64,000 bases of DNA, taken from NCBI GenBank assembly GCA_963812915.1, contig CAWEXB010000013.1, positions 186,001 through 250,000 of the forward strand, written 5' to 3'. Numbering within the stretch: the first letter of the stretch is position 1; each line of letters opens with the position of its first letter. This DNA is from JACVRW01 sp963812915. GTDB taxonomy: Bacteria > Actinomycetota > Thermoleophilia > Solirubrobacterales > Thermoleophilaceae. Below the pieces are notes generated by a model. The model was not told the DNA's origin. It saw nothing but the letters and a program-made list of their open reading frames with translations, and did no database searches. Shown here in pieces: positions 49,704-58,042 of the stretch. The translations under genes and the position numbers were made by a program.

Positions 49704-50762
49704 CTGTCGATCAAGGACGTCGCCCTTCGCGGATTCGCAGCGCTGCTGGTCGCCGTGACCCTCACCGCCTGCGGCGACGACGGAGGCGACGAGGCCGAGG
49801 GCGCGCGCCAGGACGGCACGATCGCCGCCGGGCTGAGCGTGCCCTGGGGCATCGCCTTCCTGCCGGGCGGCGACGCCCTCGTGAGCGAGCGGACGACGGG
49901 CCGAATCCTGCGCATCTCGCGCGACGGCCGCCGGCGGCGGGTCGTGGAGCGCGTGCCCGGCGTCGACACGAACAGCGGAGAGGGTGGCTTGCTGGGTCTG
50001 GCGGTGTCTCCGGGCTACGCGAGCGACCGCTGGGTCTACGCGTACTTCACCGGCCGAAGCGACAACCGCATCGTCCGCTTTCGTCTCGGTGGCGGCGTCC
50101 GCCCCATCCTCACCGGGCTCCGTCGCGGGACGATCCACGACGGTGGCCGCATCGCCTTCGGTCCCGACGGCAAGCTGTACGCGGGGATCGGGGAGGCCGG
50201 GTTCTCATCGCTCGCGCAGGACCGGCGCTCGCTGAGCGGCAAGATCCTGCGCATGAACCCGGACGGCAGCGTCCCGGCCGACAACCCATTCGGCGGCTCG
50301 CTCGTCTGGTCGTACGGCCACCGCAACGTGCAAGGGCTCGCGTGGGATTCGAGCGGGCGCCTGTGGGCGGCCGAGTTCGGAGCGAACGAGTTCGACGAGC
50401 TGAACCTGATCCGGCGGGGTCGGAACTATGGCTGGCCGGAGGTAGAGGGCCGGGGATCGACGGCAGGCGGCCGCTTCACGAACCCCGTGCTCACCTGGAG
50501 GCCGTCGGAGGCGTCGCCGAGCGGCGCCGCGATCGCGCGGGGCACGATCTTCATCGGGGCCCTCCGGGGCGAGGCTCTGCTGCGGGCCCGCCTGGCCGGC
50601 GCCCGCGCGAGCAAGCGGGCGCCCCTGCTTCGGGGCCGGTACGGGCGTATCCGCACCGTCGTTCGGGCTCCCGACGGCTCGCTTTGGATCGCCACCTCGA
50701 ACCGCGACGGCCGCGGCAGCCCTCGCAGCGGCGACGACCGCATCGTGCGGGTCCGGCCCTGA
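49704..50762 (+). CDS. Glucose/sorbosone dehydrogenase-like lipoprotein
   Basis: About 352 residues. A signal and lipobox (LRGFAALLVAVTLTAC) followed by a six-bladed propeller: LSVPWGIAFLPGGDALVSER, SGEGGLLGLAVSPGYASDRW, DGGRIAFGPDGKLYAGIGEA, LSGKILRMNPDGSVPADNPF, SYGHRNVQGLAWDSSGRLWA, FGANEFDELNLIRRGRNYGW. These match PQQ-dependent aldose/sorbosone dehydrogenases. No ATG/GTG/TTG precedes the signal peptide in this frame after the upstream stop. The start is set at a CTG (49704) as a guess and may reflect a base error. It oxidises sugars outside the membrane. Confidence 0.8.
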   Translation: MSIKDVALRGFAALLVAVTLTACGDDGGDEAEGARQDGTIAAGLSVPWGIAFLPGGDALVSERTTGRILRISRDGRRRRVVERVPGVDTNSGEGGLLGLAVSPGYASDRWVYAYFTGRSDNRIVRFRLGGGVRPILTGLRRGTIHDGGRIAFGPDGKLYAGIGEAGFSSLAQDRRSLSGKILRMNPDGSVPADNPFGGSLVWSYGHRNVQGLAWDSSGRLWAAEFGANEFDELNLIRRGRNYGWPEVEGRGSTAGGRFTNPVLTWRPSEASPSGAAIARGTIFIGALRGEALLRARLAGARASKRAPLLRGRYGRIRTVVRAPDGSLWIATSNRDGRGSPRSGDDRIVRVRP

Positions 50763-50823
50763 GAGGCGGCCCGGGGGCGTCCGGCGGGGGCACGGCCGGG
50801 GCGCCCGGCCCGAGCGAATCTTC

Positions 50824-51892
50824 ACGCGTTCGACCTTATGCTGCTAGTGCGTATCCGGTTTGCGTCAGGCGGCCGCTCTTTTGGCGACCGGTGATCTGGC
50901 CGTGAACGATTGTGGAGTTTCAGGGGCGCGCCGCCGCCGAGGCCGAGCAGCGTCTGGAAGGCCTGGCCGCATCGGGGTGGCCCGGCGGCTTGTGGCTGCA
51001 AAGCCTGTGACTCGTCGAGGTAGACCTGTAGGTGGGGATCGCCGCCACTCGCGGTGGTGTGCCGACTGTCGCCAGGCCTTGAGGTTGGTCACGACGGCTA
51101 CCGTCGTGCACGGCACGCGGTACATCGCTCAGGGTCTCGTCCGGGCTGCCTGCCATGCTGGCTGCCCGCCGCGTCGGCGCTCATCAGCCACGCTAGCCTC
51201 AAGCGCGGCTTGTAGCCCTGCGAGACCGTCTGGCTGATCCTGCAGACGATGCGGCGGACCATGGCGCCACCTGTCGGAGCCGCCACGAGCATGCGCTCGA
51301 GGTCGACGGTTCTCTGCGAGGCGGCTTCGCTGAGGACCGCCAGGGCGGTAGCCTGCGCCGAAAGCCGTCGCCTTCGCGGACGTCGACAGCCGACGTCCGC
51401 GAACGCGGACTTCTTTCCGCGCTGCGCGACCGCCCTTGCGGACGCCTCAGCGAAGCCGCGCCACAACGAACTCGTGCGACCTCGACGCTCATGCCCTGAT
51501 GCGAGCTCCATACCACGGCTGGCAGGGGCCACCATGGCCTCGCCGCAGCGGGTTCTGCAGCGATCAGCCAGCGCGGTCTCAGATCGCGGAGACAGGCGCG
51601 CAGCTGTACCGCGTGCCCACCGAGCTGTCTCTGGCCGCAGATGCCGGGGTGCGTGGGTGGCCACCACGGTAGGCGGCCCAGATCCAGACCCTGACAGGTG
51701 TACGCGTCGCCGTGCATGACTTTCGGCACAACCGCCGGCGCACCCCGACGTCCGCCTTCCAGACGCTGCTCGGCCTCGGTGCGGCGCGCCCCCCGACTGC
51801 TACCGGCCAGATCACCGGTCGCCAAAAGAGCGTCGCCTGACCAAACCGGATACGCACTACGCTGCTATATGCCCGCAAAAGGTCGAACGCGT
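50824..51892. repeat. Palindromic repeat, copy D, interrupted by an insertion element
   Basis: The left arm ACGCGTTCGACCTT lies at 50824-50837 and the right arm AAAGGTCGAACGCGT at 51878-51892. Removing 50846-51866 restores a palindrome with a loop like the other copies (ATGCTGCTATATGCCCGCAA). The tail TTACCCAGCCCAAAACGGCC then CCGGCGCAG follows at about 51985-52015. Confidence 0.75.
50846..51858. mobile_element. 1,013 bp insertion element with long inverted repeats, no intact transposase
   Basis: The ends read AGTGCGTATCCGGTTTG... at the left and, reversed, AGTGCGTATCCGGTTTG... at the right. Identity continues through TCTTTTGGCGACCGGTGATC and AGGCCGAGCAGCGTCTGGAA, and weaker similarity reaches about 300 bp inward (GTGCACGGC..., CAGGGTCT...). 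Flanking 8-mers ATGCTGCT (50838-50845) and ACGCTGCT (51859-51866) differ at one base, a likely target duplication. Frames inside (up to 208 codons) resemble no transposase I recognise, so it looks non-autonomous or decayed. Confidence 0.75.
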
Positions 51893-52115
51893 CGGAGCCG
51901 CCCCCACGCGCAGCGCTCCCGCGGGGCCCCACGAAGGGGCTCGCACTCGCCGGGGCGAACCTCGGCCGCGCCGGGCCAGCACCCGTTACCCAGCCCAAAA
52001 CGGCCGGCGCAGCCGACCGGCCGGCGGAGACCGCTCCGGCGAGAGCGGGGGTCCCGCTTGGCCGAAGCGCCAAGCGTCCTCAATTGGAGCGGACCCCCCG
52101 ACCATACTCCCGCGG

Positions 52116-52808
52116 ATGTGGCCCTCCACCGCGGCTGAGCTCGTGCGTGCCCAGCGGGAGCTCGCAGCGATGGGGTCGCGGGCTTGGCGGCCGTCGTCGC
52201 CGCACCCCCTCGTCGGCGGGTGCTACGTCTGCTTCACCCGCGGCGAGACCGGGCGCGGACGGGCGGGCGAGCCCGGCTGGGCCGCGGCGGTGGTGATGCG
52301 GCGTAACCGGCGGCTCGTCGAGAGCGCGGTCGCCGTCGGAGCGGCCGGCGCCCCATACGAGCCGGGCCTGCTCGCGCTGCGCGAAGGTCCGCTGCTCCAG
52401 GCCGCGATCCTGGCGCTCACCGAACGACCGGAGGTGCTGCTAGCCAACGCCACCGGGCGCGACCACCCGCGCGGCGCCGGACTCGCCCTGCATCTCGGCG
52501 CGGTCCTCGACCTGCCGAGCATCGGAGTCACCGACCGTCCACTCCTCGGCGAGGGCCGAGAGCCGGGCGCCGAGCGCGGCGCTACGAGCTCTGTGTCGCT
52601 CCGGGGCGTCGAAGTCGCGCGCATGCTCCGAACGCGGGCCGGCGCCCGTCCGGTCGTGGTCCATGCGGGGTGGCATACCGACCTGGACACGGCGCTCGCC
52701 GTGGTGGGGGCTTCGACCCGGCGTGCCCGGACTCCGGAGCCGCTGCGCCGCGCCCGGCAACTCGCTCGTTACGCCCGCGCCGCGGCGGGGGCCACCCCGC
52801 GCGGCTAG
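52116..52808 (+). CDS. Endonuclease V-like protein lacking key acidic residues
   Basis: 230 residues with the endonuclease V order: VRAQRELAAMGSRAW, the first core strand HPLVGGCYVCF, YEPGLLALREGPLLQAAILAL, PEVLLANATGRDHPRGAGLA, LHLGAVLDLPSIGVTDRPLL. In active enzymes the strand reads GxD and the middle motif is vDghG..HPR. Here these Asp read Tyr (GGCYVCF) and Asn (LLANATG), while the Glu in REGP and the His in DHPR remain. It may have lost or changed nuclease activity. I would not call it nfi. Confidence 0.75.
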   Translation: MWPSTAAELVRAQRELAAMGSRAWRPSSPHPLVGGCYVCFTRGETGRGRAGEPGWAAAVVMRRNRRLVESAVAVGAAGAPYEPGLLALREGPLLQAAILALTERPEVLLANATGRDHPRGAGLALHLGAVLDLPSIGVTDRPLLGEGREPGAERGATSSVSLRGVEVARMLRTRAGARPVVVHAGWHTDLDTALAVVGASTRRARTPEPLRRARQLARYARAAAGATPRG

Positions 52809-52863
52809 CGGGGCGTCGGAAGCGTCGGCCTTGCCTGCGCCGCCTTTCACCCCGCCGTCGCCC

Positions 52864-53808
52864 TCAGGCACGCAGTTCCTGCGGGCGCAAGCGCGATGAG
52901 CGCTCGCGGCGCCGCCGCACCCGACCGGCCACCGCGGCCAGGCCCGGGGGAAGCCGGCCGTCGGTCGAGAGCCAAGAGCCGGCGAGGATCAGCAGCAGGC
53001 CGACGACCGCGCCGGCGGTCACGCTTTCGCCCAGGATCGCTACTCCCAGCGCGAGGGCGACCACGGGGTTGATGTAGGTGATGATCGTCGCCCGGCCCGG
53101 TCCCACCTCGGCGATCAGCCGGAAGAAGAAGAGGAAGGCGAGCGCCGAGCAGACAAGCCCGAGAACCGCCACCGAGGCGAGCGCCTCCCCCGACGGGGTC
53201 GTCTCGGGGAGATCGGCGGCGGCGAACGGGGTGAGCAGCAGGGTTGCGATCGCGAGCGAGGCGGCCACGGGGCCGAGCGGGTCGACGTCGGACAGCCGGC
53301 GCTTGACGATCATCGGGCCGATGGCATAGCAGACCGCCGCCACCAGGATCGCGCCGGCGCCGGCGAGCTCCGCGCCGCGCCCGCCCAGGTCGATGCCAAC
53401 GAGCGCCGCAACGCCGGCGAAGCCGATGAGCATCCCGACGAGGCGGCTGCGCGTGGGTCGCTCCGAGTGATCGAAACGCAGGGCGATCAGTGCGACCACC
53501 AGCGGCACCGCGGCAATCAGAATCGCCGTCAGCGACGACGAGATTCGCACTTCGCCGAAGCCGATCAACGGCCAGGGGATCGCCATTTCCACCGCCGCGA
53601 AGATCGTGAGGATTTGCCAGCGGGCGCCCAGTCCGCGAAGCGCGCCCAGCCTCCACGCGATCGGCAGGAGCACCACCGCCGCTATCGCCAGTCTCGACCA
53701 GGCGACGAGGGTCGGAGACATCTCTTCGACCGCCAGCTTGATGAACAGGTACGGCATGCCCCAGATCACCGAGACCGCCGCGAACAGCGTCCAGCCGCGC
53801 GCGCTCAC
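52864..53808 (-). CDS. EamA-family transporter
   Basis: 314 residues from a GTG at 53808 with GGAGG seven bases upstream; an earlier ATG at 53856 adds 16 residues. Ten hydrophobic segments in two repeats: TLFAAVSVIWGMPYLFIKLA and ILVAAVCYAIGPMIVKRRLS. The repeat-end motifs are RPTRSRLVGMLIGFAGVAAL and LGESVTAGAVVGLLLILAGS. An Arg-rich C-terminal tail follows. Substrate unknown. It is in line with azlD and azlC on the same strand but 80 bp apart. Confidence 0.85.
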   Translation of the reverse strand: MSARGWTLFAAVSVIWGMPYLFIKLAVEEMSPTLVAWSRLAIAAVVLLPIAWRLGALRGLGARWQILTIFAAVEMAIPWPLIGFGEVRISSSLTAILIAAVPLVVALIALRFDHSERPTRSRLVGMLIGFAGVAALVGIDLGGRGAELAGAGAILVAAVCYAIGPMIVKRRLSDVDPLGPVAASLAIATLLLTPFAAADLPETTPSGEALASVAVLGLVCSALAFLFFFRLIAEVGPGRATIITYINPVVALALGVAILGESVTAGAVVGLLLILAGSWLSTDGRLPPGLAAVAGRVRRRRERSSRLRPQELRA

Positions 53809-53887
53809 GACCGAGCCTCCGGTGGTGTTTCGGCGAGCGAAAAGCGAGTCCGGCAAGGACGCAGGGCGCAGTCTGGGCGCACCATGG

Positions 53888-54196
53888 TCACGTGACCGCC
53901 CGCAGTCCCGCGGCGGTCACCGCCGCGACGACAATCACCACGAGCAGAGGCGCGCGCAGCAGCACCGCGACGGCGCCCGCCAGTAGGCCCGCGCCGCGCT
54001 CGTCGATCACGAGCGACTCGTCGCTGGCGAAGGCCTGGGTGGCCACGAGCGCCGCCAGGAGCGCGGGAGCCAGGAGGTCAACCACCCGCGAGGCGCTTGT
54101 GGGAAGCTGACGCTCGCCTGCGAAGACCGGTCCCGCGGCCTTGAACGCGATCGTGGCCACGCCGACCACCACCACGGCCATCCAGGCGGCGCTCAC
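53888..54196 (-). CDS. azlD: Branched-chain amino acid exporter small subunit
   Basis: 102 residues from a GTG, three to four membrane segments. MAVVVVGVATIAFKAAGPV, then 'R..dll.pAllAAlva.q.f' in SRVVDLLAPALLAALVATQA and LLAGAVAVLLRAPLLVVIVV match AzlD. With AzlC, 13 bp upstream on the same strand, it forms an exporter of branched-chain amino acids. The Lrp-type gene divergent from azlC is the expected regulator. Confidence 0.85.
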   Translation of the reverse strand: MSAAWMAVVVVGVATIAFKAAGPVFAGERQLPTSASRVVDLLAPALLAALVATQAFASDESLVIDERGAGLLAGAVAVLLRAPLLVVIVVAAVTAAGLRAVT

Positions 54197-54209
54197 GACC
54201 GAGCCTCCC

Positions 54210-55037
54210 TCACGACCGAGCCTCCTGCGGCCGTGAGCAGCCCGGCCTCGGCGGACGAGAGGGCCTGTCCTCGGCCTCCTGCCCCTCGTCGGCCTGCCCG
54301 GTCGCGGGGAGGGAGCGCGGACGGGTCAGGCCGACGAGGCAGGCGGCGGTCGCGGCGATCACGGGGACGCCGGCCGGGGTGATCGGCGTCAGCGCCAGGG
54401 CGATGCCGGCGCCGAGGAGCGCGGCGGCCACGGCCGTGCGGGAGCGAAGCAGGGGCGCGAGCAGCGCGAGGAACAACGCCGGGAATGCGGCGTCGAGACC
54501 GAGGGTCGCGGGATCCGCGAGATTGTCGCCGGCCGCCACGCCGAGCGCGGTGCCGGCATTCCAGCCGACGTACAGGAGGGCGCCGGCGCCCAGCATGACC
54601 TTGCGGTCGAAGCGGCCGTCGCGGTTCGAGAGCGCCCAGCTCTCGTCCACGAGCAGCTGTGCCTCGAGGAGGCGGCGCAGCCGCCCGCCGCGGAAGACCT
54701 GCGCGGCCGCCAGCGCCATCGGCCCGTAGCGCGCGTTGAGCAGCACCGCCGCGACGATAGCGGCGGCCGCCGTTCCGCCCGCCCCGAGCACCGAGACGAC
54801 CGCGAACTGGGCGGAGCCCGCGAACGTCGTAGCCGACATGACGAGCGAGGCCGTGGCGCCCATTCCCGCCGCCTGGGCGAGAACGCCGAAGGAGGCCCCG
54901 AACGCGGCCACCGCCGGCATGAGCGGCAGCACGGCACGAGCGCCGGCACGGTAGCCGGAGACGGGCTCGCTGGCCGGGGCCGACTCGACGCGGCCGGCGG
55001 ACCGTTGGGTCGGCGCGTTGTGCTGAGATTTTGACAT
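54210..55037 (-). CDS. azlC: Branched-chain amino acid exporter large subunit
   Basis: 275 residues from an ATG at 55037. GARAVLPLMPAVAAFGASFG, SLVMSATTFAGSAQFAVVSV, LLNARYGPMALAAAQVF and QLLVDESWALSNRD are AzlC signature stretches. About seven membrane segments and a polar C-terminal tail. It is divergent from an Lrp/AsnC gene with 62 bp between starts, the classical azl arrangement in which the regulator represses until leucine or another amino acid binds. Confidence 0.88.
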   Translation of the reverse strand: MSKSQHNAPTQRSAGRVESAPASEPVSGYRAGARAVLPLMPAVAAFGASFGVLAQAAGMGATASLVMSATTFAGSAQFAVVSVLGAGGTAAAAIVAAVLLNARYGPMALAAAQVFRGGRLRRLLEAQLLVDESWALSNRDGRFDRKVMLGAGALLYVGWNAGTALGVAAGDNLADPATLGLDAAFPALFLALLAPLLRSRTAVAAALLGAGIALALTPITPAGVPVIAATAACLVGLTRPRSLPATGQADEGQEAEDRPSRPPRPGCSRPQEARS

Positions 55038-55099
55038 GGAGGCGAGTACGCTACGCGTCGTATGGACAAACAGGGATCTCATCGAAGGATGTGTGACAA

Positions 55100-55570
55100 A
55101 TGCCGGAGAATGGCGAACTTGATTCGGTAAGCCGGGCGCTCCTGAGTGAGCTCCAGAAGGATGCGCGGCAGACGAACAGGGCGCTCGCCGAGAAGGTGGG
55201 CGTCGCGCCCTCGACGTGCCTGGAGCGCATACGCGAGCTGCAGGCGCGGGGCGTGATCCGCGGTTTCCGAGCCGTCGTCGACCCCGCCTCGGTCGGGCGC
55301 CCGATGGAGGCGATCCTCTCGATTCAACAGCGCGCAGCCCAGCGTCACGCGATCGAGACCCTGATGGCGGACTGCGCTGCGCGTCCGGAGACGGTGCGAG
55401 TCATGGCTCTCACGGGCACCACGGACTTCATCGTTCACGCGGCCGTCCGCGACATGGCTCATCTGCGCGACCTCGTTTGGAGCATTACCGAGCGCCGCGA
55501 GGTGGCACGGGTCCAGAGCTCGCTCGTGTTCGCTCGCGTGGAAGGCTCGGAAATGCTGCCGCTCGACTGA
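55100..55570 (+). CDS. Lrp/AsnC-family regulator
   Basis: 156 residues. DNA-binding part: LDSVSRALLSELQKDARQTN, RALAEKVGVAPSTCLERIRE, LQARGVIRGFRAVVDPASVG. RAM/effector domain: ARPETVRVMALTGTTDFIVH and DLVWSITERREVARVQSSLV. Divergent with azlCD, so it likely controls this exporter in response to an amino acid. Confidence 0.9.
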   Translation: MPENGELDSVSRALLSELQKDARQTNRALAEKVGVAPSTCLERIRELQARGVIRGFRAVVDPASVGRPMEAILSIQQRAAQRHAIETLMADCAARPETVRVMALTGTTDFIVHAAVRDMAHLRDLVWSITERREVARVQSSLVFARVEGSEMLPLD

Positions 55571-55740
55571 AGGCGCCGTCCGCCGGCGTCGAGTGCCTGA
55601 TCCTGATCGACTCGGTCATCCGGATTCCTCCTGATTGCGACCGTCGTAACCGTCTATACCCGATTGTCGGTACGCTAACACCAACTAAGTGGTTTTGTCA
55701 GTTACGATGTCCCCGCTCACGAATAAGCTCGACTGAAGCG
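55571..55740. other. 170 bp AT-richer intergenic region with an imperfect dyad
   Basis: It separates the Lrp gene from the CGNR gene. The stretch 55640-55710 is markedly less GC-rich than the window and includes ACCA-ACTAAG-TGGT (55680-55693). It probably holds the promoter and perhaps the operator of the CGNR regulator. Confidence 0.35.
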
Positions 55741-56313
55741 ATGGCCCCCGGCGAGTCGATCCCCGCCAAGACGGCGCCGCAGCCGCTGTACCTGGTGCAG
55801 CGCTTCATCAACAGCGTCGATCTCGAGAGCGGCGAAGACGAGCTGGACTCCCCCGAGGGGCTTCGCCGCTGGCTGGCCGAGCGAGAGCTCATGGACCGCG
55901 CTGAGGGTGTCAGCGAGGCCGACCTGGATCGGGCCCTGGATGTGCGCGAGGGCCTGCGGGCGGTCCTGCTCGCCAACAACGGCCTCCCCCTCGACGAGGA
56001 GAGGGTCGACCGCCTAGACCGGGCGGTGAGACGGGCCGGCGTGCGCGTGCGCTTTCGCCCGGGCGAGGACCCGGAGCTCGTGCCGGACAGCGCGGGGGTG
56101 GACGGCGCGATCGCTCGGCTGGTGGCGATCGTCGCGGCCGCCGTCGAGCATGGGCGCTGGGAGCGGCTCAAGGCCTGCCCTCGCGAGGAGTGCGAGTGGG
56201 CCTTCTACGACCGATCGAAGAACCGCTCTGGGCGCTGGTGTCAGATGGAGGTTTGCGGCAACGTCGAGAAGGCGCGCGCGTTCCGCAGGCGCCGGCGCGC
56301 CGCGACGGCCTGA
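55741..56313 (+). CDS. CGNR zinc-finger (ABATE-domain) regulator
   Basis: 190 residues. An N-terminal ABATE stress-binding domain (LYLVQRFINSVDLESGEDEL, LDVREGLRAVLLANNG, IARLVAIVAAAVEHGRWERL) precedes the CGNR finger: ACPREECEWAFYDRSKNRSG and RWCQMEVCGNVEKARAFRRR, in which the paired Cys residues bind zinc and CGN(V)xxAR contacts DNA. Family members are likely ligand-responsive regulators. No target is clear. Confidence 0.9.
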   Translation: MAPGESIPAKTAPQPLYLVQRFINSVDLESGEDELDSPEGLRRWLAERELMDRAEGVSEADLDRALDVREGLRAVLLANNGLPLDEERVDRLDRAVRRAGVRVRFRPGEDPELVPDSAGVDGAIARLVAIVAAAVEHGRWERLKACPREECEWAFYDRSKNRSGRWCQMEVCGNVEKARAFRRRRRAATA

Positions 56314-56318
56314 CGCGC

Positions 56319-57734
56319 CTACTCGACCGTGTGAACCTTGAACAGGTTCGTGCCGCCGGCGCTCCCGGCCGGCAGGCCGGCCGTGATCCCGATCTTGTCC
56401 CCCGCCTGTGCGAGACCCGCACGGATGGCCGCCTCCGCGCACGCCTCGATCAGATCGAGCGTCTCGAGTGGCTCCGCGTGGAGCTTCGGGTGCACGCCCC
56501 ACATGAGCTGACAGCGCCGGACCACCTCGTGGCGGGGTGAGAGGGCGAGCACCGGTGCCTTCGGCCGGTACGCCGAGATCAGGCGGGCCGTCGTGCCGGT
56601 GTTCGTGGGCGAGACGATGCACTTGAGCCCGAGCTGGTAGACCGCTCCCACCGCCCCGAAGGCGATCGCGTGGTACTGGTTGTTCGCCTGCGGACCCCGC
56701 TCGGCGAGCCAGCGCCCGTAGGGCAGCTCGCGCTCGGCGGTCTCCGCGATCGAGGCCATCATCTCCACCGCCAAGACCGGGTGCCGGCCGACGGCGGTCT
56801 CCTGCGAGAGCATCACCGCGTCGGTGCCGTCGAAGATGGCGTTGGCCACGTCGGCGACCTCGGCGCGGGTCGGACGCGTCGAGTGGACCATCGACTCGAG
56901 CATCTGGGTGGCCGTGATCGTCGGCTTGGCCCGACGTCCGGCCAGCGCCAGCAGCCGCTTCTGGACCAGCGGAACCTCCTCGATCGGCAGCTCGATTCCC
57001 AGGTCCCCACGGGCGATCATGATCCCGTCGGCGGCGTCGATGATCTCGTCGCCGTTCGCGGCGGCCTGGGGCTTCTCGACCTTGGCGATCAGCGGCACGT
57101 CCTCGACGCCTCGCTCGCGAAGGTGTGCCCGCACCGGGTCGAGGTCCTCGCGGCGGCGGACAAAGGAGAGCGCGAAGAAATCGAGGCGCATGTCGAGGCC
57201 GGCGTCCATCAGGGCGATGTCCTCGTCGCTGACGGCGGGCAGGGAGACGGTCACGTTCGGGAGGTTGAGCCCCTGGCGGGAGGCCACGCTGCCACCCACC
57301 TCGACCTTCGTCACGACCTCGCCGTCGGCAACCCCGTCCACCCGCAGCCGCACGGCGCCGTCGGCGAGATAGCAGACGTCGCCCTCGTCGACGAGCTCGG
57401 AGAAGCCCTGCCACGCGACGGGGAGCCGCTCGGCGGTCCCCTCCACCTCCTGCGGGGTGAGGACCACCCGCGCGTCGCGGGCGAGCTCCGCCACCCCCCC
57501 GGCCACCGGGCCGAGCCGCAGCTTCGGGCCCGGGAGGTCGCCGAGTATGGCGACCTCTCGGCCGGTGCGGTCGGCGGCCCCCCGGATCGCGTCCGCCATC
57601 TCGGCGTGCTGCTCGGGACTGCCGTGGGCGAAGTTCAGCCGCGCCACGTCCATGCCGGCCGCGATCATCCGCTCGAGAACCTCCGGCTCGCTGGAGGACG
57701 GACCGATGGTGGCGACGATTTTTGTGGAGCGCAT
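56319..57734 (-). CDS. pyk: Pyruvate kinase
   Basis: 471 residues from an ATG at 57734. STKIVATIGPSSSEPEVLER, AGMDVARLNFAHGSPEQH (the usual NFSHG reads NFAHG), LPGPKLRLG, PLIAKVEKPQAAANGDEIID with the catalytic Lys, DGIMIARGDLGIELPIEEVP, KPTITATQMLESMVHSTRPT, and a complete C-terminal domain (LKCIVSPTNTGTTARLISAY). It makes pyruvate and ATP from PEP. It is convergent with the CGNR gene, 5 bp between stops. Confidence 0.95.
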   Translation of the reverse strand: MRSTKIVATIGPSSSEPEVLERMIAAGMDVARLNFAHGSPEQHAEMADAIRGAADRTGREVAILGDLPGPKLRLGPVAGGVAELARDARVVLTPQEVEGTAERLPVAWQGFSELVDEGDVCYLADGAVRLRVDGVADGEVVTKVEVGGSVASRQGLNLPNVTVSLPAVSDEDIALMDAGLDMRLDFFALSFVRRREDLDPVRAHLRERGVEDVPLIAKVEKPQAAANGDEIIDAADGIMIARGDLGIELPIEEVPLVQKRLLALAGRRAKPTITATQMLESMVHSTRPTRAEVADVANAIFDGTDAVMLSQETAVGRHPVLAVEMMASIAETAERELPYGRWLAERGPQANNQYHAIAFGAVGAVYQLGLKCIVSPTNTGTTARLISAYRPKAPVLALSPRHEVVRRCQLMWGVHPKLHAEPLETLDLIEACAEAAIRAGLAQAGDKIGITAGLPAGSAGGTNLFKVHTVE

Positions 57735-58042
57735 CTTCACTGGAACATACCCTGACGAAAGCCCGCGCTCATCCCGCGACGACCCAGACGGGTTGGCGCT
57801 CGAAAAACAACGCACTTAGCGGGAGACCGGGCCAGTTCCGGTTGACGCTCGCGCCGCGAAAGGGTTTATTGAGGCCCGGCCTTAGGTGGTCGGGAGAGGT
57901 CCGAGGGGAGTGGACTCCGGCGGGCGAGTCGGTCTCCGAGTACGTGAAGCTGGTCCCATCCTTCTCCCACCCTTCCCGCCCCCGGAGCTGAGGCCGCCGG
58001 GGAACTGCATCCGCTAGAACGCACCGAGTGCGGGGAGGTCTG
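57735..58042. other. 308 bp divergent intergenic region (pyk / mIHF)
   Basis: No gene is seen. It holds the predicted mIHF promoter (57842-57870) and a leader of about 165 nt with GC-rich stem candidates (GAGTGGACTCC, CCGGCGGGCGAG..). The pyk promoter should lie in its left part, but no clear motif was seen. Confidence 0.4.
57842..57870 (+). promoter_or_regulatory. Predicted sigma-A promoter of the mIHF gene
   Basis: TTGACG (57842-57847) and TTTATT (57865-57870) are separated by 17 bp. The AT-rich TTTATT is rare in this GC-rich setting. Transcription would start near 57877, leaving a leader of about 165 nt before the ATG at 58043. Confidence 0.5.

Noticed and set aside
50846..51858. Transposase gene inside the insertion element
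   Set aside because: The longest frames (189 and 208 codons, minus strand) lack DDE or HUH motifs I can recognise and read through the inverted arms. No CDS is claimed.
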